Source of the DNA: Chara braunii
Lineage: Eukaryota; Streptophyta; Charophyceae; Charales; Characeae
Length of the DNA stretch: 27,007 nt
Direction of reading: 5' to 3'
Assembly (NCBI GenBank): GCA_003427395.1
Contig: BFEA01000238.1
Location: forward strand, 2,016,841-2,043,847
Below, piece after piece: positions 17,388 to 26,363 of the stretch. A model generated the notes under the pieces. The model made no database searches, had not been told where the DNA came from, and was given only the letters and a program-made list of their open reading frames with translations. Made by a program: the position numbers and the translations under genes. Positions within the stretch are counted from its first letter, which is position 1. The number at the start of each line of letters is the position of its first letter.

Positions 17388-19772
17388 TCAACCCAGAGCT
17401 GACAGCAAATCAAGGCAATCTCCGAACGATGTACAACACTGGCCGATGGGATCCAAAATATCGCCACAATCGCCACAACCATCACAACCCCCACTGACCC
17501 CACATTCCCCACAATCAACACAGCCATCACAGCCACCAAAGTCGCAACAGCCAACACCATCACCGCCAAAACCGGTCCCGACATCACCCAAGGCCGATAA
17601 GCCATCGAGAACAGGTGCATTGTTCATTGTCAACATAACAGAGCCAAAGCCAATCGCCAATCCCGCGACCACTGCTATTGCTGCGTACTTTGTGACAGCA
17701 TACTTCTTCGGGTTCGCCTGCTTTCCTGCTTTCAAGTCCGCCTTCAACTCCTGGTGCTTTTCCGGAGTTGTCTCGAAACCCACCATGACTGTGTGCTCAC
17801 AAGGAACCCCCTCCTTAACGCTGATATCAACCACTTGCGCGCGTAGTTTGCTGTCGTCATGAAGCCAAGCCCTTGCAGTTAGCAGATCCATCTGCTGCTT
17901 CACAAACACCCTGTTCAGGGGTATCTGCGGCACGCGGTTGGATGTCACCTTCGAGGACCACTGCGACCCGTCAGGGTTGCTGCCAACAACCTCAACGAAA
18001 GGCGGAAATGTACCATGAAACTTCCCTGAGATGACAAGGGGGTTTCCACAAAAGAGATCAGGAACGGGAAAGGGGTAAATCTCACATCCATGTGGCAGAT
18101 CAGGAATCGAGAGTTGGAGATTTGTGAGGAGTGGTGTCGAGGCTGCGAGGAGAAGCCTCTCCATCTGTTCCTTCACCTTGTCCTGGGTGAACGCCGCATC
18201 CGCAATTCCTCGGCCAATCACCGCAAGCATCCGCAGGAAGAAGTAGTTGCAGTAGTGACCTATTCCGAATGTGGAGATCCTGGGAGCTGAACCCCCACGG
18301 GCCGATGCCACAGAGTGCATCTCCTTACAGATTTCCCTCTCATCTGATACAGCTCCATCGGTGATGAGGAAGACATACGGCACTCCTCCCACTGCAGAGT
18401 CGAGCATTGCAATGGCTTGCCTTAGAGGTGCCAGGATGTCTGTGCCCCCACGTGCCTGACAAGTTGAGTCTATCCAGTCTTTCGCCATTTGAACCTTTGC
18501 AGGGTGTGCACTTTCTAGTGCTGGGGAGAATGCCATCTGTTCATGATCAAACGCTATCACTGAGAACTTATCCTCAGGTTTCAAAAGGTCAAGAGCGAGT
18601 TTCAACGAATGGCGTGCATCCTCGACGGGACGCCCATACATGCTCCCGCTGCGGTCGAGGAGAAACACGACAGAGCGCATGAAGAGGGTGACACTCCTTG
18701 GGTCTGGTGGAGACAGAGACAGACAGAAAGTACCTCTGCCATCGAGATCCCCTGGTTGCGAGTCTTGCACTATAAGCGCCGGTAAGATTCCCTGTGACCA
18801 GACCTGATACGACCCGACGAAGTCAACATTTCTCCAGTCATGCATGGAATGAGAGTCCCACTCAAGTTCCACTCGTCCCTCACCCCTCTTTCGCTCCCTC
18901 ATCATGTGGTTGAATGCCCCAGTCACAACCGGGCCACCGGAGCCTACGTTTATAGTGCAACCAATCTTACCGACCACGTGTTTGTTCCTCGCTCTAGCCA
19001 GCTGTGCGTTTGGGATGATAAAAGGGATGTGTACGTTGTAGAAGCCGTTCGCAAACAAAAGGGGCTGAAACCAGGAGACTCGCACGGAGAGCTTTGAGCC
19101 GCCAAAAACTTGGCCAACTGTGAGTCTGAAGAGCTCTGGGTTGTAAGACCCCACCTCCTCAAGACCTGCATTTACACTCCCTCCAGCACCATAGCTAGCG
19201 GCTTCATCCTTGGGGATAACGAGTGTTGTGTACATCCGTCCTTCGCCCATGTCAATTTCAATTTGCGTCATTGTACCATGGTGACTCATGGGAACCGCAA
19301 GAACACAGTCACAACGAAGCCCTTTGACGACGAAGTCGAGCTCCCACTCACCTTCAACAGTGACAAATGCGGTGCTGATATGGCATTGAACATCAAGGTT
19401 CATCTGATTCACATGCAAAGGAACGAGAGATGGCACGGATGGGGGCGGGAGATGACTGCCACCCAGAGGTTGTGTGTCCTCGTGACGGTCTTGCGCCCAC
19501 CGCGGATTTCCAAGCAATTTGAAGTCATTGATGAAGGCATACACAGTCGGGCAACTCGGCAACACTTTCTCAGCGGCATTTTCTCCGCTGGGAACCGGAG
19601 GTTTCATCGAGATAACCTGTGAAGCTGGTGGCATTTGGTAGGGAACACTCATTGAAGTGGTGCCCCCCACACCTCGAGTGCTCGCAGTTGCATTTTCAAT
19701 GTGCTGTTGCAACACCTGTCCTGTGCTCAAAGCATTTGCGAAGCTTGAATTACGCTGTGCTGCTTGCGCCAT
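17388..19772 (-). CDS. VIT and von Willebrand A domain protein, plant type
   Basis: A single uninterrupted 794-residue frame. The start is firm: ATG has A at -3 and G at +4, and an in-frame TAG lies six bases upstream (19779-19781). Residues about 105-250 form a VIT domain ('VPLHVNQMNLDVQC', 'TAFVTVEGEWE', 'CDCVLAVPM'). Residues 366-540 form a vWA domain with a complete MIDAS metal site: D373-x-S375-x-S377, T444 and D472 ('FLITDGAVSD'). 'FVKQQMDLLTARAWLHDD' at 624-640 is the conserved C-terminal segment of inter-alpha-trypsin-inhibitor-heavy-chain-like proteins. A hydrophobic stretch at 697-714 could span a membrane and is followed by a Gly/Cys-rich tail with 12 cysteines. The whole layout resembles land-plant VIT/vWA proteins of similar length. 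The ligand and role are unknown. No intron lies in the coding part. Confidence 0.93.
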   Translation of the reverse strand: MAQAAQRNSSFANALSTGQVLQQHIENATASTRGVGGTTSMSVPYQMPPASQVISMKPPVPSGENAAEKVLPSCPTVYAFINDFKLLGNPRWAQDRHEDTQPLGGSHLPPPSVPSLVPLHVNQMNLDVQCHISTAFVTVEGEWELDFVVKGLRCDCVLAVPMSHHGTMTQIEIDMGEGRMYTTLVIPKDEAASYGAGGSVNAGLEEVGSYNPELFRLTVGQVFGGSKLSVRVSWFQPLLFANGFYNVHIPFIIPNAQLARARNKHVVGKIGCTINVGSGGPVVTGAFNHMMRERKRGEGRVELEWDSHSMHDWRNVDFVGSYQVWSQGILPALIVQDSQPGDLDGRGTFCLSLSPPDPRSVTLFMRSVVFLLDRSGSMYGRPVEDARHSLKLALDLLKPEDKFSVIAFDHEQMAFSPALESAHPAKVQMAKDWIDSTCQARGGTDILAPLRQAIAMLDSAVGGVPYVFLITDGAVSDEREICKEMHSVASARGGSAPRISTFGIGHYCNYFFLRMLAVIGRGIADAAFTQDKVKEQMERLLLAASTPLLTNLQLSIPDLPHGCEIYPFPVPDLFCGNPLVISGKFHGTFPPFVEVVGSNPDGSQWSSKVTSNRVPQIPLNRVFVKQQMDLLTARAWLHDDSKLRAQVVDISVKEGVPCEHTVMVGFETTPEKHQELKADLKAGKQANPKKYAVTKYAAIAVVAGLAIGFGSVMLTMNNAPVLDGLSALGDVGTGFGGDGVGCCDFGGCDGCVDCGECGVSGGCDGCGDCGDILDPIGQCCTSFGDCLDLLSALG

Positions 19773-20651
19773 TATATCCTATCTCTAAAGTCCTCCTGCT
19801 GCAGCTACTTTCCTTTGACTGTAATTGCCTTATGAGACAGACAGAGGAGAGAGACAGAGAGGTAAGTGAACCGTGACTCAACCCTAAGGAAAGAGAAGCC
19901 GTCCCAGTGCATGTGAATTGCGACAGCTGCACACACTTTGCAGACCTCTCTACCTTTGATGAAAACACAGGGGTGAACTTGATCATTCAGACAGCTTTCC
20001 CAAATCCGAGTGCTGCGCCTCTGTGCTAGATGTTTGCAACCACACCACTGAAACAGCATGAACCCGCATACGACAATGCCACGAGTTCATTGGACACTGG
20101 CATTGAAACCCGCTCAGTACCCCAGCATTTGTCTTCGCCATTCAGTCAGAGATTGCATGAGCGCGACATTGTCTCCTTTTGCAGGAAGAACAAGTTCCAC
20201 TAACTTGCACTTTAACCACTGGCAACTGTATGCAGTACTATGCACTTAGAAGCGAGCACTGCCAATAGGTGTGCGGAAATGAATCCGATGCGCTGCCAAG
20301 ATCACAGAAGAGCTATTCGACGAGATGGTTGTGTCAGCAACAACAGAACCTGGCATTGCAGAAGCCTGCATGGTGGTGGAACAGTACCCACCTTGAAGTG
20401 TTGCTTAAGCCAGGCATGACAATCTTGAGGCTAAGAGACGCAGAAACAGTGTTTTTCTTTGTCGACGATCGAAAGCAGCTTCTGCCATCGCCATCTTCGA
20501 TACCCTTCAGTGCCTTCACTCCATGCTGCTGACCCACTTAGAATGAGACTTTGGGTGTGACAATACATACCAATGAAGTTCTGAGAAAGCCACAAGGAAA
20601 GGCACCGTCAGAATCGGTGACCTACAGATGATTCACGTCATCAGAGAGAGA

Positions 20652-20679
20652 GAGAGAAAAAAAAAAAAGAAAAAAAAAG
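20652..20679. repeat. A-rich low complexity
   Basis: GAGA units are followed by A runs, inside the proposed 5' UTR intron. Confidence 0.8.
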
Positions 20680-20783
20680 CAGATGCTGAAGTAGCAGAGA
20701 CATCTCACATTCCGCTGTGCGAAAGAAATGCAGGAACACATATATGCTTTTAACGTTGACTCGCAGAACATGTCACTATGTGA

Positions 20784-20815
20784 TGCATGCCTATCAATAT
20801 TAGATAGGCAATGCA
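20784..20815. repeat. Imperfect hairpin
   Basis: TGCAT GCCTATC, loop AATATTA, then GATAGGC, one unpaired base, ATGCA. This is a 12-bp stem with a one-base bulge inside the proposed intron. No function is assigned. Confidence 0.7.
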
Positions 20816-21251
20816 CAGACTCTAGAGTTCACCAATGTTAAATAAAAGACTCCGGAATAGCAACGCGAACAGAAATGGGGCACTGAGAGTCCAAAACAAA
20901 GCAATGTAAAACAACGTAGCACAGCAGAAGACTCGAATCATGATCTGACTTGACCGTTACACATGTAGAGAGGCAAGGAGAACGCACATACATGGATGAA
21001 AGGTCCCTCCTTGCTCACACACACAGGGAAGGAAGAAGAACGATGAATGATGGAGGTGGGAAGAGACGAAGGTGGAGGAAGAAAGGATGCAGATAACTGC
21101 CAGTGGTCTCTCCCAACAATGTCCAACAGTCGTCTCCTTTAAAATCGTTCAGAGAGTGAGAGTGAGTGATCCAAGTGAGGAGAGTGAGTAATACAAGTGA
21201 AGAGAGACAGCGAGGCAGAGAGACAGAGGGGAGAGAGAGAACATACTTACC

Positions 21252-22995
21252 TGAGGGAGAGTGATGACCTGGCGACCATAGCCGCTGTCCTATGAGCTTG
21301 GAACTTGAAAGTTTTGTGGTTGGGGATTAATAATTTGTGACATTCATCGGCATCAATCTCATTTCTCTGCTGTTGAGCGTGTCTGCGTGAGTATCAGTGG
21401 AATGCATGATTGCGATGGAGTCAAAGTTGAGTCGGATCATTGCAATCGCTGCATTTGGACTGGAAGTTGCAGTAAGAATATAGCCATAATGACCAGGCAT
21501 TCTATTCGGGTAAGGACGGTAGTTCTTTCCTTGCTGCAGTGATGGTCGTTCTTTCTGGCAGTTCTTTGTGGTTTGTTACCTCTCCTCTGTGGGCATCGCC
21601 ACTTCACATTTCGAAAGTGGTGTGGCGACGCCCTGCGTTGGTAGATGACCACCTAGCTCTGTTATTACTTTATTAAAGGCATGGTCTAGCATGCTGGGGC
21701 CTGCTAAACAGGCCCCGAAGGACCGACTTTTGCATTTGTGCCCCCAGGCCGTGCGCCCATTTCATTTTGTGTAGCCTGGAGGGCCCCGACCATTTTTGTA
21801 GGCCTAGGTTCATTTCTGTCCCGTTTGTTATTTATACAAGGAATATGCGCGAGAGCGATAGACAGAAATACAAGTTGCAAAATCACTTAGAAGTCCAGAT
21901 AGTCATGTACCAAGCAGAGAGCTCAAATGCACCAAGATTCCATCCAAATCAAGCAAAGCAGTGAACTCCTGTGCCAATGTTATCGCCCTCAGGCCCCACC
22001 AACACAGTATCCAATGTCGCTCATCTCCGTCTGGTGCCCAGCGCCCAGCCTAGTCTACTGAGCCTATCTAGCCTATCCACATTCGTGCAACAGGATCACT
22101 TCCGACGTTGAAGACCAATGTACATGACGTCAACATGAATGCCGACTTCCCACATTACACCAGGTACGTTCTCTCTCCTCCCCTCATCAGACCTTGACCA
22201 CCCACTCATGCGCCTCCTACCCGAAGACCACCTTCGCCCATCACCCGCAATTGCCCCTGCAGGCCGGCTATGGCTGCCGTGCGCCCGCTGCCCTGCAGCG
22301 CTCATCTCACCTCATAGTGCCCACGTGCGCCCCAGCCAGCAGTGCACATGCAGACACTTGCGCAGCAACGCAGCAGTGTGTCGCATTGCCTGCCTAGGCC
22401 AGAATGCCCAGCCTCTGGCCAGCGACCTTCCCATATGGAAGTCGCGGCCTCTGTTTCGCTGCGTGGGCCTGGCTGAGGAAGCTCCCAGTAGCTTCCAGTC
22501 GGGCCCCAGTGTCTGCGTCCAGGCCCTCTCCGAAAGTTGGGGCCTGGGCCCTTTCTGGTTGGGCACGTCCAGGGAGCCTCCAGGCTCCAAGTGTTTGCCG
22601 TCTTCTCATTGGCTCGTTGAGCCTCTGTGACGACAATGCTGCTTTCTAATTCGTCCATGGCCACTTCGTGATGTGTCGGCCTCACACTGCGTGTGCCCAG
22701 GGCCCAACCACCCAGCCCTGGCCTCAACCGCTTGACGCAGCTGCTGTTTCTGGATGGAGCCCAGGGAGGGGCTCACGTTGCACTTCAACCAACTGGTGTG
22801 CTGCAACTGTCCGATACCCGCATTGGAAAATGCTGAGACAAGGGCCTCTTATGGATATTCAGGCCCGCCTTCACTTAGGGAGGGCATGAGGCTTGCTGGG
22901 GGCCACAGCCCAGTTCATGTGCATGTTGGCTAGGGCCCCGTGAGGGCATATTCCTCACATTTATATTTATAATTTATTTTTTTATTTTTTATTTT
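21252..22995. other. No gene recognised; likely upstream region of the VIT/vWA gene
   Basis: The first few hundred bases may hold exon 1 and promoter of the minus-strand gene; no convincing TATA box was chosen. 22150-22930 is GC-rich with many GGCCC/GGGCC words. The frames there overlap on both strands without domains. Confidence 0.4.
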
Positions 22996-23000
22996 TTTAA

Positions 23001-23200
23001 CCACTAGTACTTCGCCCAGTGTTGGGAAATTAGGGAAAACTGGCAGGTTTCCCAAACTCCTGAAAATTCGGAGGCCGGGCCCAACGACGGCTGCCATTGA
23101 TAAATCTGATCGGCGGCCGTCGTTTCGTTTCGGCCATCCGACAAGGTCGGAGGCCCACCCGAGGCCCGCTATTTTCCCACGCGGCAAAGGTACTAGTGGT
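23001..23200. mobile_element. TTAA-flanked element, copy 6 (compact MITE)
   Basis: TTAA at 22997-23000 and 23201-23204 flank a 200-bp element. Left end CCACTAGTACTTCGCCCAG, right end GCGGCAAAGGTACTAGTGGT. The ends are inverted repeats (CCACTAGTAC), and the subterminal GGGAAA words also pair in inverted fashion. The body aligns with copy 4 almost throughout. It has no coding capacity. Confidence 0.85.
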
Positions 23201-23204
23201 TTAA

Positions 23205-23467
23205 CAACTCAGCCCTTCTATTCTGGGGGGCATCAGTCCGGTTGCTTATCACCGGCAAGCATGAGTTCCAAAGTACAAATTATTTGTAGGAAAGAGGAAA
23301 GCCTTATCCTTGTGGCCCTAGTCGCCTAACAAGGGGGGGGTTGCTACAACCGATCCCTCTTCCCATACCATAGCCTCCCCAGGGATACTTCTGTTGGTCG
23401 GGAGGCTTCCTAGCAGCACCCAGCCACACAACGGATGGGTCCCCAGGGAAGGCCTGGCCCGGGGGGG
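23205..23467. other. No feature recognised
   Basis: GC-rich patches with G runs (23332-23340 and 23460-23468) and no domain or boxes. Confidence 0.4.
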
Positions 23468-23501
23468 GCCGTTCTAGCAGTCTCACGGGCCTCACATCCT
23501 G
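23468..23501. repeat. 34-bp segment identical to window start
   Basis: Matches positions 1-34. Here it continues into ordinary sequence, so this is more likely the true genomic place of that 34-mer. Confidence 0.85.
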
Positions 23502-23502
23502 T

Positions 23503-23770
23503 CAGTCACACCCTCTGTTCAACCATCTTTTTTGTACCTACTAACACTCTTTTAGTCTAGATCCTTAACTCTCGTCTAATTTTTACACCAATCTCCTTTG
23601 TCCATCCTATCAGTCACACCCTCTGTTCAATCCTCTTTTTTATAACTACTACGGTAACTACACTCTTTTAATCTAGTTACTTCCCTATACCCGGCTGCCT
23701 ATTGTATGCTTAAGTCTCATCTAATTCTTACTCCTGCTCCTTTGTCTTTGCTATCACCTCTTTCCTCTTG
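23503..23770. repeat. Diverged two-copy tandem duplication, 108-bp offset
   Basis: CAGTCACACCCTCTGTTCAA starts at 23503 and again at 23611. Both copies continue with TCTTTTTT, ACTCTTTTA.TCTAG and TCATCTAAT/CTCGTCTAAT before CTCCTTTGTC. The second copy carries small insertions. It is T/C-rich and non-coding. Confidence 0.8.
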
Positions 23771-24600
23771 CCCTTCCCCCCCTTCTAATCCAGGCTTTTC
23801 GAACCTGACACTTCACCCTCATTCTATTTACACCGCCCTCTGGTTTTACAGCCATTCTAAAACCAGTAGCCCTCCCTTATTTTAAAAGGTTTAAGTCCTG
23901 GATTGATGAACATACTGCTGGGGATAAGACTATAAATTTTATTTTACTTTCCAGTATGCATTTACTTATCTGATGCTTGATTTTTGTTTGGGACTGACTC
24001 TTTGTGTTGGTCTGACTTGTGTCTGTTCCAGATAGTGATGTCTCAACAGGCACTGTTGTTTGGACCAGTGGATTATATTTTTCGCCGTTGGTCAGGTTCA
24101 TTTATTTTTGCCCGCATCTGGACTGGACCAGGCACTTGTCCACTTAGGACCAGCCCTGCTGCATCAGCAGGGCCGCCAGGATTTCCGGTAGTAACCCAGG
24201 CAGGCCGAGTTAGGCCAGAGGTGCAGGAACGGGAGTTGGGGCTGCAATCAGGACCATCAATCAGGCTCTAGATCGAACAGTCACGATTGCAGACCAAAGG
24301 GCAGCACAGCCAGGCTCGGCGGTATATAGCTGGGCCGGTCCTCCAGTTTGAGGACAGAGTGCTGGAGCACCAGTTGCACGTCACGCTGCTGGATTGCACC
24401 GCTATTCTGGGAGAGCTGCACTAGAGTAGCAGCATAAAGTCGAAGAGTAGTCTGAAGAGGACAGGCTGGAGGAGTCTAGACTCTATAGCCATGAGGGTAA
24501 GAGAGACTTACCTGGGAGCCATATCTGAGACTTCACACCGCTCTGGGATTAGCCTTCATCAGGGACCTGCATCAGCGCAAGTCATCACCGTTCGCTGGTC
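23771..24600. other. No firm gene; possible degraded coding relic at 24110-24480
   Basis: A 95-codon frame ends at 24271. The following bases continue in other frames with words such as 'LEDRVLEHQLHVTLLDCTAI', which look protein-like, perhaps retroelement gag, but match no family I can name. A minus-strand CCCAG|GTAAGT at 24512/24511 is a good splice-donor match without a supported exon. Confidence 0.3.
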
Positions 24601-24612
24601 AGTATGCGTGGG

Positions 24613-24619
24613 CATCATT

Positions 24620-24656
<37 letters not shown>
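24613..24656. repeat. (CAT)n microsatellite
   Basis: About 14 CAT units with one interruption near the start. Confidence 0.95.
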
Positions 24657-24678
24657 GGGGAGAATGAGAGGAGAGTTC

Positions 24679-24733
<55 letters not shown>
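24679..24733. repeat. (TTA)n microsatellite
   Basis: About 18 TTA units. On the minus strand they would encode an Asn run directly after the TRM7-like segment. Confidence 0.95.
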
Positions 24734-24957
24734 CCTCCTTTTCGACCTTGGCAGGTATGTACAGCTTGAGGCCTGAGGCTAAGTACCTGGCTGCAACTTC
24801 CAGGTGCAGCACACAGGTCCACCACTCTCTTAGCCCCGTTAAGGATATCGAATTCTTTGTCAATCTGAAGCAGCTTGAAAGCACTTCGTGCTCTCCACCC
24901 CTCCTCCTTCCCTTTTCGATAGTGGATGTCCCGCTTGTCCTTCGAGCCTTTGCCTAT
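24734..24957 (-). pseudogene. TRM7/FTSJ1-like tRNA 2'-O-methyltransferase, N-terminal exon, broken
   Basis: TRM7/FTSJ1 methylates the ribose of positions 32 and 34 in the tRNA anticodon loop using S-adenosylmethionine. Here the minus strand encodes its conserved N-terminus: '[14 protein letters not shown]', '[16 protein letters not shown]' and the SAM-binding '[11 protein letters not shown]'. Three defects are visible. The codon where the family starts is ATA, not ATG (24957-24955). The Trp usually after 'APGS' is Cys (TGC, 24795-24793). A 7-bp tandem duplication (24766-24779) shifts the frame before '[13 protein letters not shown]'. An upstream ATG at 25179 is in frame but would add 74 unrelated residues. 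The rest of the methyltransferase is not seen nearby. It is either a pseudogene or first exon, or a region with sequencing errors. Confidence 0.8.
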
Positions 24958-25370
24958 GATAGCTCTGTGCAACCCTTGACTCAGTCTGTAGGGTGAGATC
25001 AAGCCCTGGGAAACCAACTGACTGTGTGAAAACTCGCTTGCACAATCCACAGTGCTAGATGGTGAAGAGGTGAGAGAAGCACAGCACACAAGGCTCCCGG
25101 CTTGTCGCTGCAAACAGATCAGATCAAGTTCATCGCGTGCAATAACACGAGGTGCAATCAGCACACTGTAGCTTGCCACTCTTTGGCACCGCTACAGTCC
25201 CGTTGTTGGTGAATGGAGTGGACTAGGGTCTAGGGTTTAAGCATCCTGTGGGTTCCTACTAGGGGGGGGGGTTGCTCATGCCGACCTCCCTAGTAGGCCC
25301 GGGCAGGTTCTTTAAAAACAAAACATAAAAAAACAAAGGATAAAGTGTTCAGGTATAATTGTAAGAGTTG
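24958..25370. other. Upstream flank of the TRM7-like exon, no other feature
   Basis: This would be the 5' flank of the minus-strand TRM7-like piece. It contains a G run at 25262-25271 and no domain. Confidence 0.4.
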
Positions 25371-25620
25371 AGGGTCACTGTCATGCCTGAGTTGTCACCA
25401 CAGCAACCCCCAGCAACAGATGGAAAATTACGCAGACACAAAAGATATCCGAAGTTCTACATCTTCTTGCCTGACCGGAGACCACCATGTGATTCACCTT
25501 CCTTTTCTTTTACTTTTTTTCTTTTTTTTCAAACCAAGAACTGCTTTATCAAAATACCGGAATTAACCTGGAACCATGGCTGTCCCGGCAACCGGCCGGT
25601 TGGACCCAGAAGTGGGTCAA
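25371..25620. other. No feature recognised
   Basis: Mixed sequence ending in a CCGGCAACCGGCCGGTTGG word at about 25586, next to the A/T palindrome. Confidence 0.4.
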
Positions 25621-25643
25621 AAAAAAAAAATTTTTTTTTTTTT
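25619..25643. repeat. A12T13 palindromic tract
   Basis: An uninterrupted A run turns directly into a T run. It follows a CCGG-rich palindromic word, as at 26185-26335. Confidence 0.9.
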
Positions 25644-25716
25644 GAAAACATGGTTGGACTGCGCTCGCCAAGATCTCCCCGAATCCGCAAAGAAAACTGT
25701 GAACAGAGAAGTTTCG

Positions 25717-25798
25717 TTTGGGGGTTTGGGGGTTTGGGGGGGGGGGTATTTCAGGGGTTGAGGGTCGGGGGTTGGGGGGTTATGGTGAGGGTGTTGGT
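25717..25798 (+). repeat. G-rich tract with G-quadruplex potential
   Basis: Several G runs of four or more are separated by TTT or short loops (TTTGGGGGTTTGGGGG and onward). More than four runs occur in about 80 bases on the plus strand. Confidence 0.8.
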
Positions 25799-25870
25799 GG
25801 AGGGGTTTCAGCAACCACAGGCTTCAGCAGACATTGACAACAACGTACCTGGCTTTCTGCAAACGTCAAC

Positions 25871-25975
25871 CTTCCGCCCAAAAACTTTGAAAAGGGGGTT
25901 GGAGGTGTTAGTGGCAGGATAGGGACGGTACTTCCCACCCAAAAACTTTGAAAAGGGGGGTGGGGGTGATAGTGT
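25871..25975. repeat. Two-copy tandem duplication, 61-bp period
   Basis: CCCAAAAACTTTGAAAAGGG occurs at 25877 and 25938, followed in each case by GGTGG/GGAGG and AGTG words. The copies are diverged. Confidence 0.85.
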
Positions 25976-26181
25976 TAGGGGGGGCTTGTCACTGTTGTCT
26001 GGTAGGGTGACGGTCCTGAGTGCTGGTCACACTGAGGTAGGATAGTAGGGATAGGGGGTGCGCTGGGAGCATTAACATGGGGAAGGGCAGCGAAGGTGGC
26101 CTATCCTGTCAGCACGACCACCAGCTGCCGCTGCCAGGGATCACTGGGGGTCTAGACCTTGGCCTCTACAACACCATCGGC

Positions 26182-26184
<3 letters not shown>
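25976..26184. other. No feature recognised
   Basis: G-rich then mixed sequence leading into a long poly(A). Confidence 0.4.
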
Positions 26185-26237
<53 letters not shown>

Positions 26238-26335
26238 AAAAGCGCTACGGCCAACCGGTGGGGAACCGGCCCGGTCGACCGGCCGGTAGGACCGGTCCAG
26301 TTCCGGTTGGGGAGGGCCCCCTAGTCCTACCGGGT
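26185..26335. repeat. Long poly(A) followed by a CCGG palindromic module
   Basis: About 57 As with a single G at 26225 are followed by ACCGGTGGGGAACCGGCCCG and further overlapping CCGG palindromes. Confidence 0.85.
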
Positions 26336-26363
26336 TTGCAGCCTTGCCTGGAACAAACACTCT

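Larger units (their letters stand above)
19773..21251 (-). promoter_or_regulatory. Probable 5' UTR of the VIT/vWA gene with one intron
   Basis: On the minus strand CCCTCAG|GTAAGTATG at 21251/21250 is a textbook 5' splice site. About 1.4 kb downstream, a pyrimidine-rich run (19832-19860) leads to two candidate acceptors, CTCATAAG (intron end at 19829) and AATTACAG (intron end at 19819), shortly before the ATG at 19772. This suggests a first non-coding exon ending at 21251. RNA evidence is needed; nearby TE-like sequence could supply the donor by chance. Confidence 0.45.

Noticed and set aside
17302-17862. Plus-strand Pro/Ser/Gln-rich open frame of 186 codons
   Set aside because: It is the antisense of the Gly/Cys-rich tail of the VIT/vWA gene, where low-complexity codons keep the other strand open.
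22139-22727. GC-rich overlapping frames up to 163 codons on both strands
   Set aside because: Length is expected from GC-rich DNA with few stops; no domain, and both strands are equally open.
24512-24572. Small exon of the TRM7-like gene bounded by GATGCAG and CCCAG|GTAAGT
   Set aside because: All three frames contain stops and no TRM7 similarity is visible.
24545-24575. Hammerhead-ribozyme-like CTGATGA core on the minus strand
   Set aside because: The required GAAA after stem II is absent (GAAG follows a long unpaired stretch) and helix II does not pair convincingly. The CTGATGAG at 2550 has no CGAAA partner either.
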